DNA from: Smittia aterrima
Taxonomy: Eukaryota > Arthropoda > Insecta > Diptera > Chironomidae
DNA: 64,000 bases
Assembly: GCA_033063855.1 (NCBI GenBank)
Contig: CP093831.1
Coordinates: forward strand, 5,642,001 to 5,706,000
Reading direction: 5' to 3'
Below the pieces are notes generated by a model. The model was not told the DNA's origin. It searched no databases and worked only from the letters and a program-made list of their open reading frames with translations. Made by a program: the position numbers and the translations under genes. Shown in pieces: positions 26,169-37,779 of this stretch (positions are counted from its first letter, which is position 1; each line of letters begins with the position of its first letter).

Positions 26169-28619
26169 CAGAAAGCGAAGGGGCAAACTCGTCAGCCAAT
26201 CACAGACTGCGAAATATTTTTGCAATGGTGAGAGCAGAGAGAAGCAATAAACCAAAGAGAGAATAATGAATGTTGCACAAACCAGAAAAAATATTTGAGT
26301 TTATTATTTCGAAATATTTTCTTGATTGTGAGATGTGGGAGTTGGGAGGAATTTTTTATTTTTTTCTGTAATTTTTTTTCTAATTTTTATTCACTTTAAG
26401 AGCGCTAAGCAAATATCTAAAAGTTTAAAGAGAGTTTCAAACTGTTAGAGCCTGCAAACAAATTTCCTCAAAGAAACCTAAAGAAAAGGGACAAGGGTTG
26501 AAAGAACTGATCACTTGTATGTGAGGGTGGAGTAAACTGTCGAAGAGAAAGGATAAACAAAGGAAAATATGGGATGAGTTCCGAGATGAAGTTCTTAGCA
26601 AATAAAATGAATGAAATGTTGTGAGTCATTCTTGGGTCGGAAGCTCTGGACGTTGCCAGTTAATCTGCCAAGCTGCATTGACCACATTACCAACATGTCA
26701 TATTTCTTATGAATTTTACGACTTGTTTAAGATTTTTCTGTCTTTAAATTGTATAAAAAAAGAATTTCTCTATCGGCACATGACGATGAGATGTCCCTGC
26801 AATTTTCGTGTCATCTGCAATCTTCCGATGAGATCTTTATTGCACTCAACTGTACTCGCATTCAACCCAAGCAATTAAATTAATTCCTTGCACAAAATGA
26901 CGACGACTATCCTTCCGCATATCGACAGCTCGACATTCCATTTTGCGTTAGGGGACATTTTGCGGAAGGGTTCGCTGAATGGTTTTACGTTTCATCCCCT
27001 AATCAAATGCAATTTTTTCTTCTCTCGTTTCGTGATGAAAATAGATGAACTTCGAGAATGAGGAAGATGCGAATGTTAATCAATGAATGAGATCAAGAAA
27101 CAAAAGACGAGCGTGTCGACGCGAGTCACAAGAAGAACGTTTAACTTTCTAAAGAAATCCAATATTTCATTCTTTAAAGCGAAGGGCTGGCAGGATTAGG
27201 TTGTGAAGCATGGATTAAATGCCCACAACGTTCGAGTATCATCGTTTTCTTTGATTGAAGCAATAACAGATAAAGAAGAAAATTATGAAAGCATATGTTG
27301 TTCGTTCCCATCTTCCACACTCAACTAATCCTTTTACCTAAAGGATTCTCTCTGCCCAGGTCAAGTTCTACCGTGTTGAAATATGAAATATAATTTCATA
27401 ATCCGATGCGATAACTTTTCTGAAGCATTTTCGTTTTTCATTGAGAAAGAAAGAGTTTAGGCTTGAAATACTTAAGCCTTGAAGAGTACTACAATCTTTT
27501 TGAACTGAGAAAAGAACATTGATCGATGGTTAGATTGCTGACTAAACTTGTTATCATAAAGTTTCACTTTCCATTAACAGTTGATTCACTTTTTTGACTA
27601 ATTGCGTGGCCTCCGCCCACTCAACTCCACAATTCACTTTTCATCTAACAAATTATAACGTAACTTTCTTGTTAGTCTTGTTCTTCAAGAGAATTAAGCA
27701 TGGAACAGTTAAGCAAAGAAATGCAAATTTCTTTTTAATAGCCTTTCTTCTTCTTTTTCTTTCTGTTCACTTTTTTTTCGCAACCCTTCGTTTGCATTCT
27801 TACGAAAATCGTCTTTTCTTAAACAACGTCTTTCTCTTCTTTTCTGCAATCGTCCAACTTCCCAGAAGGTCATCCTCCTTGTGTCCATTTATTAGTCATC
27901 AAAATACTGTCAAAGGCTTATTGAATATTATTTTTGCAAGAGCATAAACTTGTGCCAACGCTACTTGCTCGTTTCGGAGGCAATTGCTTGTGACATTCGG
28001 AGAAAGGGGGAGATTGCTTAAGATGCTAAACACTCAGGACTTGTGTCAATAAAAGGAATTTCTTTGTAAGCATCCACAAATATTTGATGATGTCGTGTTG
28101 CAGGAAAAGCTGAACAAAGATCTTCAATATCTTGTCGCAAGTCAAAGAATTATTTGTTTGACTCAATCTTTAAATTTCTTCTTCGCTAACGGGACAGCCT
28201 GGGACGAGGGAAAGTCAACAACTTTCAACAACAGACTCTGATAATGTTTTTGCAGACAGCAGAACGATCTCGAGCCTTCGAAGCGGAGATACATCGCACA
28301 AAGGACTTTTCAAGTGGAAACATGATGTTTGGCTTATCTTCGATGATTGTTTTAAAGGAAGTTTCGTCTTGAAGATTTGCCGATTCGTCAAACAACTGAA
28401 ATGACAGAGAAAAATTATTAACTTTTGCGCAACGTGATCAACTCGACTGTCGATAATGAAAGACGATCAACACTGAAGAAGAAACAGAGAATTTCAAATT
28501 GGATCGCATCACCTGAAGCTCTCATCTTTCACACGCTTTTAAATTCGAATTAGCGCGATCACAAGGTGATCACATGAAGATAAAAGTCAATTAGCTGAAT
28601 CACTACGACGCTCTTCGCC
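26169..28619. other. shared upstream region of giant and the first Amt gene
   Basis: About 2.45 kb between divergently transcribed genes, with no credible coding exon. It contains the TAATCC cluster at 27193-27404 and an inverted pair of CCTTCCGCA / TGCGGAAGG words at 26911-26919 and 26961-26969. An open frame at 27594-27947 is a run of pyrimidine-rich sequence and shows no protein similarity. Confidence 0.55.
27193..27404. promoter_or_regulatory. cluster of four TAATCC homeodomain sites upstream of giant
   Basis: Exact GGATTA/TAATCC words occur at 27193-27198, 27212-27217, 27326-27331 and 27399-27404. This is the core recognised by K50 homeodomains such as Orthodenticle and Bicoid. By base composition well under one match is expected in 212 bp. 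The cluster sits about 1.1-1.3 kb upstream of the giant start, a plausible place for an anterior gap-domain enhancer. Function is inferred, not shown. Confidence 0.35.
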
Positions 28620-28654
28620 TATAAATTCAGAACGCGAACTTACTTTGAGTTTCA
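28620..28654 (+). promoter_or_regulatory. core promoter of the first Amt gene
   Basis: TATAAAT starts at 28620 and a TTTCAGTTT initiator has its A at 28654, 34 bases on. The start codon is 25 bases further. The same elements at the same 34-base spacing precede the second Amt gene. Confidence 0.65.
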
Positions 28655-28678
28655 GTTTCTTCTCGACCGTTCATCGGA

Positions 28679-30308
28679 ATGGCGAATCTCTCGGTTGCTG
28701 AACTTTTTGATTCAGCTTTCTTTTGGTATTCGCATAATACAAGTTTCATTCTTCCAACTTTGTACGATCGAGTTGAAGACGACGCATCATGGATTCTAGC
28801 TTCAACACTCATCTTCTTCACGATGCACACAGGATTGGCTTTGATCGAGTCAGGTGTTATCTCCAAGAAGAACCAAACGAACGTTATGATGAGGACGATC
28901 GTTGACATTTGCGTCGGTGGAATAGGATTCTGGATTTTTGGATTTGCTTTGATGTTTGGACGAGGAGAATACACAAATTCATTATTTGGACTCGGAGACT
29001 TCTTTATCAACACGAAGGTCACGGATCCATTATCAGCTAATGTTCTTTCACTTTACTTCTTCCAAATGTCGTTCTCAACGATCACACAAACGATTGTCTC
29101 TGGCGCTATCTCTGAGCGCGTAAAGTTCTCCTCTTACATAATGTTCGCGTTCTTGAACACGATTGTTTATGCTGTCGGTGCTGGTTGGATATGGGGTCAA
29201 CATGGATGGTTGAAACATTTGGGAGTTTTCGACTTTGCAGGCTCTGGACCAATTCACGTCATCGGAGGAGCTTCAGGTGAGACAAATTAATTTATTTAAA
29301 ATATAAAATTTATTTTTAACTTTATTTTCACAGCTTTTATCGCTGCTTGGTATATTGGCCCACGAACAGGTCGTTTCGACAAAGGAAGAGAACCACCACC
29401 GCTTGGTGATGAAATGGCAATCTGTACTGGTTGCTTCATTATTTGGTGGGCATGGTTTGGATTTAATGCTGGAAGCTCTTACGGAGTAACTGATGGCAAA
29501 TGGGAATACGCAGCTCGAGCAGGAGCTGGAACATCATTGGCTTCAATGAGCGGAGGATTGACAGCAATTTTACTCTCACTGCGAAGACACGGAGGAAAAG
29601 TTGACGTCTACGAAGCTGTTCAAGGAGTTCTTAGTGCTTTAGGTAATTAAAGAACGTGATGATTAATTATCGTTACTTAACACCTTATTCTTTTATCATC
29701 AGTTGCCATAGGCTGTGGTTGCTCAACTTTCTCGATGCATTCTTGTTTCTTCATCGGAATGGTCGCATCAATGTTGACATTTATTTCTGCACCACTCGTC
29801 GATAAATTGTAAGTTGAGAGAACTTTAATTTAATAAGTGAAACTAACTTTCCTTTCACAGAGGAGTTGATGATTGCACTGGAGCAACTGCTATTCACTTT
29901 GTTGGCGGAGCTTGGGGTCAATTAGCGCTTGGATTATTTGCAGAGTCAGTTAAAGGACCGAAAGGACTTTTCATGGGCGGCGGCATTTTCCAGCTTACAG
30001 TTCAATTGATTTCAGTAATTTCTCTTACAATTTGGGCAGCTTCAGCAACGCTCGCGATCATCTGGTTCGTCGATCACATTTTGAGAATAAGAATGTCAAT
30101 CGAAGAAGAGAAACTTGGCTGTGACTACACTGAACATTTCTCCGTTGAATATCACGGCAAACATCTTCAAATTCCAACTCTAGATAAAATTATCAGCATC
30201 ACATCGCCAACAAAGAAATTCCCTGAGCCAAAGAATCTACGTGATTTCAATAATATCAACCGGCGGAGAACTTTCTCTAATTCCGCATTCGAGATGAATG
30301 AACATTGA
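28679..30308 (+). CDS. Amt: ammonium transporter, Amt/MEP family, first copy
   Basis: Four exons, 28679-29276, 29334-29642, 29703-29808 and 29861-30308, encode 486 residues. The protein has the hydrophobic pattern of an eleven-helix ammonium channel. Family motifs are easily seen: SGVISKKNQTNVMMR, MFGRGEYTN, DFAGSGPIHVIGG with pore His193, GFNAGSSYG, and DDCTGATAIHFVGGAWG with the second pore His350. The cytoplasmic tail carries GCDYTEH, the conserved region that couples subunits in the trimer. Both pore histidines are present, so normal ammonium conduction across the plasma membrane is expected. It is Amt rather than Rh50 because of the tail and the GRGEYTN block. The second copy lies 755 bp downstream on the same strand with introns at matching places. 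Confidence 0.95.
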
Positions 30309-31001
30309 GAGTGATAATAAAAGAAATAAATTTCACTTGTTTGTTACTCAAATCAATATTTGGTAAAAATCCAAGAAGAACTTGAAGATGAAATAATAAA
30401 ACTTTGAAGGATGAAACTTCCGGTTTAGAAAGATTATCCAATTTTGCTTTAAAAATTATCAACTTCCAGCCTTGAATGATTCTTGCAATTCTTAATTTCA
30501 GACAAAATTGGAACTTCATGATAATCTTCTTAAAGAATCTTAAACAAATAAATTTTTTCCTTGAAATTTTCAAATTCCTTTTTTTTTAAAGCTTCCTGAA
30601 TGATATTTTGCATAAACTTCAAATGAGTGATTTCATTCGATTACGATCAGATTAACAACTTTAAAATCGTCGCTTAATTTCTTTTGTCACACGAGTCGAG
30701 TCAACAACGATTTAAGGAGCATGTGATCTGACGTCGTTCATAATTATTTTCATTTATTAGCACGTCGTTCATTGTCATTTAAGAAATCGCGCCACTCGAG
30801 CCTGAAAAAAAAGCAATAATCGACAGTTAATGGTCGGCTAGTACGCAATTCGCGAGTTCGACGTTAAGAATTCTAAGATTTTTCGCAATAATCTGGGACA
30901 ACCTCTAATGCACTGATAATCATTTAGAGGGTTTTTCGAATCTTATATTAAATTAACAACAATTAAAAATGAAATCACTCGAGAAATTTTTGTTGTTGAG
31001 C
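30309..31001. other. spacer between the two Amt genes
   Basis: About 0.7 kb holding the 3' UTR of the first Amt gene and the upstream sequence of the second. AT-rich; no exon or repeat recognised. Confidence 0.6.
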
Positions 31002-31036
31002 TATAAATTCGATGATTTTTGTGATAATTCGCTTCA
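31002..31036 (+). promoter_or_regulatory. core promoter of the second Amt gene
   Basis: TATAAAT starts at 31002 and a CTTCAGTATA initiator has its A at 31036. The 34-base spacing and the distance to the start codon (28 bases) closely match the first Amt gene. Confidence 0.65.
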
Positions 31037-31063
31037 GTATATCTCTGCTTGTCTCGGGAGGCA

Positions 31064-32759
31064 ATGGATAATTTAACTATTTCGGAACTCGCTGGTTTGG
31101 CTTTTCGCTGGCATTCTCATAATTCTTCTTACGTAACCCCGGGATATTACGATACTGTAGTCAAAGATGCTGCGTGGCTTCTTACTGCGCCAATTTATTT
31201 CTTCGCCATGGCAACTGGATTGGCAATGGTCGAAGCAGGCTCAATTCGCAGCAAGAACAAAGTAAACGTTATGGTGAAAAACATCGTCGACATGTGCGCG
31301 AGTGGAATGTGTTTCTGGCTTTTCGGTTACGGGCTCATGTTTGGACGAGGAGAATACACAAACGGACTTTTTGGAGCTGGAGACTTCTTCCTAAACGTCA
31401 AACAAGAAGATCCACTTGCTGCTCCCATTTTCTCGTTCTACATGTTTGAGCTTGGTTTTGCAACAAGTGCTACCTCAATCATGTCTGGATCTTGCTCTGA
31501 AAGATTTCGATTCAAGACTTACATTATGTTCTCGTTCTGCTCGATGTTCCTCTACGGAATTGGCGGAGGATGGGTTGGTTGACTGAGAGTTTGTCGTGAA
31601 CATTCTAAGAGGTTTGAAAAGTTCTCTTGATTTTACATTAGGTTTGGGGCGATCACGGATTCTTGAGGAACATTGGAGTTCTCGACTTTGCTGGAGCAGG
31701 GCCAGTTCACATTATTGGCGGTGCTGCTGGATTTGTCTGTGCGTGGTTCATAGGACCAAGACTTGGTCGCTATGATAAGACTCGCAAAGATAAAGGAATT
31801 GAAAATCCTTTCACACCTGCCGATCGAAAAACTATGATCACTGGCTGTTTCATTCTTTGGTGGGGATGGGTTGCTTTCAACGCTGGAAGTTCCTGCGGAG
31901 TGGAAAATGGAAGATGGGTGTTAGGAGCTCGCGCTGGAGCAGCAACGGTTTTATCTTCAATGGCTTCTGGAACATTAACATTCTTCCTTTCTTCATGGAG
32001 ACACAATGGAAAAGCAGACGCTCTCGAATGTGTTTCTGGTGTTCTCAGTGCTTTAGGTAAGAATCTCAATTAATTAACTTTAGATAAATTAATAAACTTT
32101 CATTCAAACAGTTGCAATCAACGCTGGCTGTTACATTTTTTCGATGAGGAACGCTGTCATAACCGGAATTGTTTCTGCTCTGCTTTGTTTTTATACGGCT
32201 CCGATCATCGATCGATGGTGAGTAATGTGGAAACTTTTCATTTTCTTCTTTTTTAAATCATGTGATTTTGTGTAGGGGAGTTGATGATGCGGTTGGCTCG
32301 ACTGCGCTAAACTACATGAATGGCGCATGGGGCCATTTTTCTGTTGGTTTATTTGCTGATCCAATCACTGGACCAAAAGGATTGTTCGTTGGTGGAGAAT
32401 GGTTTCAATTAAGTGTTCAGACGATTTCAGTTATTTGTCTTACGCTTTGGGCAGCTATCGGCGGTTTAATCATGATTTGGCTAATTAACAAAATTGCACC
32501 AGTCAGATTATCTGCGGAGGATGAAATCACAGGCTGTGATTACACTGAACATTACCAAAGAAGGAAATGTGGCGACGAATGTGAATGTTATGATGGTCAG
32601 CCGAATATTTCACCACTCGATCAAATTCTAAGTCTCTCATCGCGAGTCGTGAGAAGATTCTCTGGCGGATTAAGTCCAGCGATTAATCGAAAACAGTTCA
32701 GAGACTTTACTAGAAGATTCTCTCTCAATGTTGATTCAAGCTATACCAAAAGATTTTAG
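31064..32759 (+). CDS. ammonium transporter paralogue lacking the second pore histidine
   Basis: Four exons, 31064-31573, 31642-32056, 32112-32217 and 32276-32759, encode 504 residues. The introns fall at equivalent positions to those of the first copy. The first intron uses a weak donor (GTTGGT), but only this choice restores GGGWVWGDHGFLRN in frame. Shared motifs include AGSIRSKNKVNVMVKN, MFGRGEYTN, DFAGAGPVHIIGG with pore His193, FNAGSSCG and the tail GCDYTEHYQ. The key difference is in the second pore motif, which reads GSTALNYMNGAWG: Asn356 stands where His is expected. The C terminus also has a Cys-rich insert (CGDECECYDG). The gene looks intact, so altered selectivity, altered gating or a sensor role are possible. 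The start is the ATG of MDNLTISE. Confidence 0.93.
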
Positions 32760-33464
32760 ATAAATTAGTAAGATTAGAGTTCGATAATTTGCAAAGCACG
32801 AGTCAGTGACGGCATCATCAAGAGAAAGAAGAAGAGTTTGTTTGTAAAGGAACCGAAAGGAAAAGCTTCCGGCTTCCGTCGATTATCAACGAAATTATGA
32901 AAATTACACACGCTTGCCATCTTCAACTATTATTCATAATTCTCTGCCTTGAACTAATGAAGTGGAACGCATGATTGATAATCTTCTTAAACGATCTTTG
33001 TACTTAATCTTAACTGAAAAATTCCGGAAAATAAAAACTTTTTGACCATTTGACGAGCGAGTTCTCAATCGGACTCGACAACAACCACATTTTGCGGTAC
33101 ATTTCAGAAGAAACTCAGCGAGCATGACTCGACACAAACCAGAATGATTGTTAAGCAAATAATTTTTGTGAAATTTCTTTTCACAAATCCTTTACTTCGG
33201 ATAGTTTTCTGCTGGTCACTGCCGATCGGTCCAGCTTACAGATGTTTTCTCTTGTGCTGCAAAACCATGCAAAAGGGATTGCGATCAAAGTGTTGTCATT
33301 GTGACCATTTAACGTCTCTATTTGGCACAAAATTATGCGTCCATTGTCCAGCGATGGCTTAATGATCGAAAAGTGATACAGCAAAAGCGTTTCCTTTTTG
33401 AGACTTTTTATTTCATGAAAATTTGTTATAAGCTTCTAAGTTAACTAAACGAAAGTTGCAACAT
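32760..33464. other. spacer between the convergent Amt copy 2 and mRpS12 genes
   Basis: About 0.7 kb that must contain both 3' UTRs. The open frames here overlap on both strands and resemble nothing. No RNA gene or repeat seen. Confidence 0.6.
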
Positions 33465-33794
33465 TTATTTCTTGATGACATGAGGTAAATCATAAACTCC
33501 ACGAACACACTTTAGTTTAACTCCGGGAACGTCTTGAAGACGACCGCATCGAACAAGAACGACGTTGTGCTCTTGAAGGTTGTGGCCGATGCCAGGAACA
33601 TAAGCCACGAGTTCTTTGCCTGTTGATAGCCTCACAAGGACACATTTACGATTGGCGGAGTTGGGTTTACGAGGTTTCTTGATGAGAACTTTCAGGATCA
33701 CTCCCTTCGCGAAAGGTTTTCCATCAAGTGGCTGACGAGGTGGACGAACTTTGTGGTGTGGACCAGTTCGATGCATCTGATTGAGAGTTGCCAT
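33465..33794 (-). CDS. mRpS12: mitochondrial ribosomal protein uS12m (mRpS12)
   Basis: The visible mature protein is 109 residues from MATLNQMHRTGP. The uS12 signature is clear: PRQPLDGKPFAKGV, KKPRKPNSANRKCV, STGKELVAYVPGIGH and RCGRLQDVPGVKLKCVRG. The protein forms part of the decoding centre of the small mitochondrial ribosomal subunit; the fly gene is technical knockout. Animal orthologues start with a targeting presequence before this block. Here an acceptor (TTTTTACAG) lies just upstream, near 33,825, so the presequence is probably in a further exon between about 33,900 and 34,000. I could not find an ATG that joins in frame, so the 5' end is incomplete. Confidence 0.93.
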   Translation of the reverse strand: MATLNQMHRTGPHHKVRPPRQPLDGKPFAKGVILKVLIKKPRKPNSANRKCVLVRLSTGKELVAYVPGIGHNLQEHNVVLVRCGRLQDVPGVKLKCVRGVYDLPHVIKK

Positions 33795-35085
33795 GTTACA
33801 TCTCGCAATCGACGACAAGGCTGTAAAAAAAATACAAAGAGATTGAAGATTAAGAAAAGATTTGACTAAAGTTTCCAAGAAAATTATCAACAACTGTAAA
33901 ATTTACGGGAACGATCACCATTCAATCATTTTTGCAGAAACAATGATCGAATATGACAGTTTGCGATGTCAGAATCCTTTTCTCCTCTTCTTTCTTCTTT
34001 TGTTCGCTTTTCGAGAAACAAACCTGAGGTAGACGAAAGAATGGTAGGATAATGGATCGCAATTACATATTTTGACCACTGGTTCGGTTGTCTCCTTTAT
34101 TTCTAAAGGTGGATCATTGCATTTGCTTGTCGAGTCTTTTGTGTCAACCTCGATGATGTTGCGAGATCGATAACTTTATAATAATTGATTTGTTTTGGGC
34201 TGGTCGAGAAAAATCTCACTTGGACATGCATGGGAAGCGAATCGAAAGCGATCTCATTTCGACCACCAGAAGATGAGGATTTCTTGGAATCACAGAAACG
34301 AGCATCTAACACCTGCACGAAGCTAATTAAATCCGAAATCAAATGTTTTTCTTTTGACCCTTTGAGTTGACCACGCATTGTCAAACTCTTATTCTTATCC
34401 TGTTGGATTCCTTCTTAACAAAGGCAGAGCCGAAGGAATGTTAATGAGAAAAGGGATTAAAGAAATTGAAAAATTCCTTTCTTATTGTCCAGTAACATTA
34501 AGTGCCAGTTGGATCCTATTAGATGACCCGTCGCATGAATGACGGGATTACATTTCACACTTACGCTTTCAAATGCGCTTCTCGTGTGAAATAACAAAAT
34601 CAATCGTGGGCTTTTGCGTTCATTGTTCGCAGTGTTTGGTTAGATAGAAATTTACTGAAGTGAACATCTTATTGGATGCAGGTGTTGCACTCAAAGAACC
34701 CAAAAGGATTTAATCCCGTCAATCTTCTCACCTTCGGATGTCAGCATCTTAGTCACGTTGAATGCTTGCTTCAGGAAATTCATTGCGATTTGTAGAAAAA
34801 AATTCGGCAATTGAAGAAGTCAAAACTAAAATGAAGACAACAGCAAATGATAATATAGACGAAAGAAACTTTAATCTCACATCTTACCAGCAATAAGCTT
34901 AGCTTCAAGCCTTCAAGTTGCGTAAAATAATTTATTTCAATTCAAGAAAAGTTTGTTATGAAAAAAAAAGTTTCGACTGACCTCTGGTGGATTGTTCAAA
35001 AAAAAATCGTTAGAAATCAAAGTTGTCCAATTTATTAATTTATTAACTCAACGAAGAATCTTCTGTATTTGTCCTTAATTTGTCT
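33795..35085. other. region upstream of mRpS12 and downstream of MIPEP
   Basis: About 1.3 kb. It should contain the missing first exon and promoter of mRpS12 and the 3' UTR of MIPEP. A 93-codon frame at 34,103-34,384 (-) has an overlapping frame on the other strand and no recognisable family, so I do not call it a gene. Confidence 0.5.
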
Positions 35086-37274
35086 TTAAACTTTCATATT
35101 TTCTTGATGTTCATCAATTTCGTTAATTAAATTGTCAGCGAGATTTTGAGGTGAAACTTCTTTGCCTAAGAACTTTCCAACTAATTCTCGTGAAGGTATT
35201 GCTCCTCCGTGGAGTAGACAGCCGTAGCGATATTTATCGCCTTGTGAACGATTAAGCGGATCCTTTTGGAAATATTCTTGCCAAATCCATGAAGCAATAG
35301 CTCGCGAGCAGAGATAAGCATAATATTTCGCGCCATAGCCCACGAGATGTGAAAAACGAAGCTGCCACGCTGTATTGTTAACGTAAGGAAGTCCGTAATA
35401 TTTTTCTTGAACTAGTTTTAATGTGTCTGTGGTACTTCCTCGGTGATTCTCAGGATTTCCATGATAAACTTGATCGAGCGCTGAGTAGAAAACTTGAAGC
35501 TGAGTCTCGCTAGCAGAGAAAACATGTTTCGATGCACAAAGTCGATCAAGCATTTCATCAGGCATTGGCTCTTGAGTTTGAAAGTGTTTTGCAAAAGTTT
35601 TCAGCACTCGCTTATCGCTCGAGAAATATTCCATGAGAATTGAAGGAACTTCAGCTAAATCTGTACTGCATCTTGTTCCAGTCACGTGTTGATATTCAGT
35701 TCGTCCGAGCATTGAATGCATTGCATGTCCCATCTCGTGAAACAGATTGTCAACCATTGACGGAGTTAATAGAGTTGGATTCCACCTCGGAAGACTAAAG
35801 TTAAGCATAACGACGACAATTGGGTTCTGATACTCGCCATTAGGCAGAATCTTTCCACCGCGAATGGTAAAATGGCAATCTTGATTCGGTTTCCCACTTC
35901 GTTCGAAGAAATCACAGTAAATGTGTCCGATGAGCTGATCGTTTTCATCGAATACACAAATTTTATAAACATCATCAGCCCAACTCTCTCCAGGACCCAT
36001 TTCCACATTTTCCAATCTTACTCCAAATAATGACTTCATCAAATTGTTGAATCCTTCCATGCATCCTCCAAGACTAAAGTAAGGCATAAATTCTGTTGCT
36101 TGTGACGATATGCCGAGGTATTTGTTTTTCATTCTCGTGGCAAAATATGGAGCATCCCAAGCAGCGAGAGGAGTGTCCACTCCGCCATCAGCAAGTTTCA
36201 TCTTTTGCATTATATCAAAATCTTTTTGTGCTCTCGGTCGAAGTTTCTCAGTTAGAATATCAAGGAATTCTCCCACCATAGCTGGATTCTCAACCGTCGA
36301 TGCTTTTAAAGCTCGATGTCCGTAAGTTGGAAAGCCGCAAATCGAAGCGAGTTCATGGCGTGCTTTCAAGAGTTCTGTGAGGAGTTCTTCTTGATGCGAA
36401 TCAGGATAAAGGTAAAGTCGATAAGCAGCTTCTCTCGCCAAAGCATTCGGAGAATCAGCGTAAAGACCAGAAACGAGAATATTATTGCCATCAATTGAAA
36501 ACATGTGCCGAATGTTCTCGGGAAGAATTGTCTTTGGCATTGATCTAGTTTGAACAGCACCAGACATGAATCGTTGACCAAGCTGGAGAATATATTCGTT
36601 AAGATCCACAACTTGCTGTCGAAGTTTCTCCTCGAGATGGATTCCACATTGTTCGAAGTCAAAGAGAAAGAGTTTCGCTACGTGATCATCAACTGCTGTT
36701 GTCTCCATCTTGTCACCTTCGTCAACAACTTTCTTTAAAGACTGATAAAGCTCACGATGTGTGTTTAATCTAAAATCAGAACATTTCTTGAACATTAAGG
36801 AGATTTCTTAGCCTCAACTTACTTTTCTACAACTCCACTAATGGAAACACAAGCGTCCTCTGCTGCATGTGAGTAAGTTCCTTGAGGATGTCCCAAACGA
36901 ATAAATTCAGAGAGATCAGCGACTTTACAAAGCGAGTCACTGAGCTCATCAAATACTTGAACCATCTTCCGGTCTCTGTTTGGTGAAATCGCTTCTGCAA
37001 TAAGATCATCAGTCTTGAACATCGCCTGCTCTTTCATAATATAGAATCCTTCATGTGATCGAAGTTCGGGGATTCCAAAGAGTCCCTGGATGATAAAAGA
37101 AATTTTTGAATTGTGCAATAAAAAATATTTTTTTTAACTCCTTACGACAGGAGATTTGGAGAACTGAAGCCGCTTGTTTGGTCTTGTGTTGAACTCTAAA
37201 AAGAACTTGCTCGTTGACACACATCTCGATCCAACGTGTCCGATCCTTCGACTGCTTCGAATCAGGAGAGACAT
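35086..37274 (-). CDS. MIPEP: mitochondrial intermediate peptidase, M3A metallopeptidase
   Basis: Three exons, 37274-37146, 37085-36823 and 36769-35086, encode 691 residues, close to the 713 of the human enzyme. The first 43 residues are rich in Arg and Ser without acidic residues until late (MSLLIRSSRRIGHVGSRC), a good mitochondrial targeting sequence. Blocks such as GLFGIPELRSHEGFY, FDELSDSLCKVADL and EKLNTHRELYQSL are typical of MIPEP and set it apart from thimet oligopeptidase. The zinc site HEMGHAMHS is intact, followed by GTRCSTDLAEVPSILMEYF. The enzyme removes an octapeptide from some imported proteins in the matrix. It lies head to head with the TMEM11 homologue. Confidence 0.96.
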
Positions 37275-37779
37275 CGAAAATAACTTTTTTTCAATGTTTT
37301 TATTAAGAAATCTCGAAGTGCTCGTTCGTGCTCACTAACATTTTCATGTTCAGTTCTTGTGAGAAATCTTTTTAAGTCACCCCGTATAATCGTAAACATT
37401 GAAAATAAAATCGGTTTAATGAGGTAACAAGGCTTTAATATTTCTTATTAGCTCATGACATCTTAGATAACTCATTGATCAACCTCTTGCACTAACTGTC
37501 TCAATTGTTAAATACAAAAAAGTTAAAGATTCGTGATTTTATTGATTTGCTTACAAAATTAACTATTTTTCGATAATATTCATGCACGATCTCACTCTTA
37601 ATAGTTCCCTCAATCAATCCTTAAACTGGAAATCTTATCAGTCGTTTGAAATAAAAGTTTTATTGCAAACTAATTTGTGTCCTTGAACTTTAATCTCAAA
37701 TTTTGTCCTGATGTCGTTTTCACTTCCAGTTTCTTATCTCTTGCTTGCCATTTAGTCATTAAAGCTTGAACTAACTCAA
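37275..37779. promoter_or_regulatory. putative bidirectional promoter of MIPEP and PMI
   Basis: The start codons of two divergent genes for mitochondrial proteins are 505 bp apart. No TATA box at a proper distance is obvious on either side, which fits housekeeping promoters. The region includes the 5' UTRs; individual factor sites were not identified. Confidence 0.45.

Noticed and set aside
27594..27947. 117-codon open frame on the plus strand
   Set aside because: Composition is driven by pyrimidine-rich sequence and nothing resembles a protein family.
31049..31063. Earlier start of the second Amt gene
   Set aside because: It is a TTG codon; the first ATG in frame is 31064 and matches the N terminus of copy 1.
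28679..32759. Rh50-type ammonia channels
   Set aside because: Both proteins carry the Amt blocks GRGEYTN and GCDYTEH, so they belong to the Amt/MEP branch.
34103..34384. 93-codon open frame on the minus strand
   Set aside because: An overlapping frame exists on the other strand, no family resemblance, and it lies in the upstream region of mRpS12.
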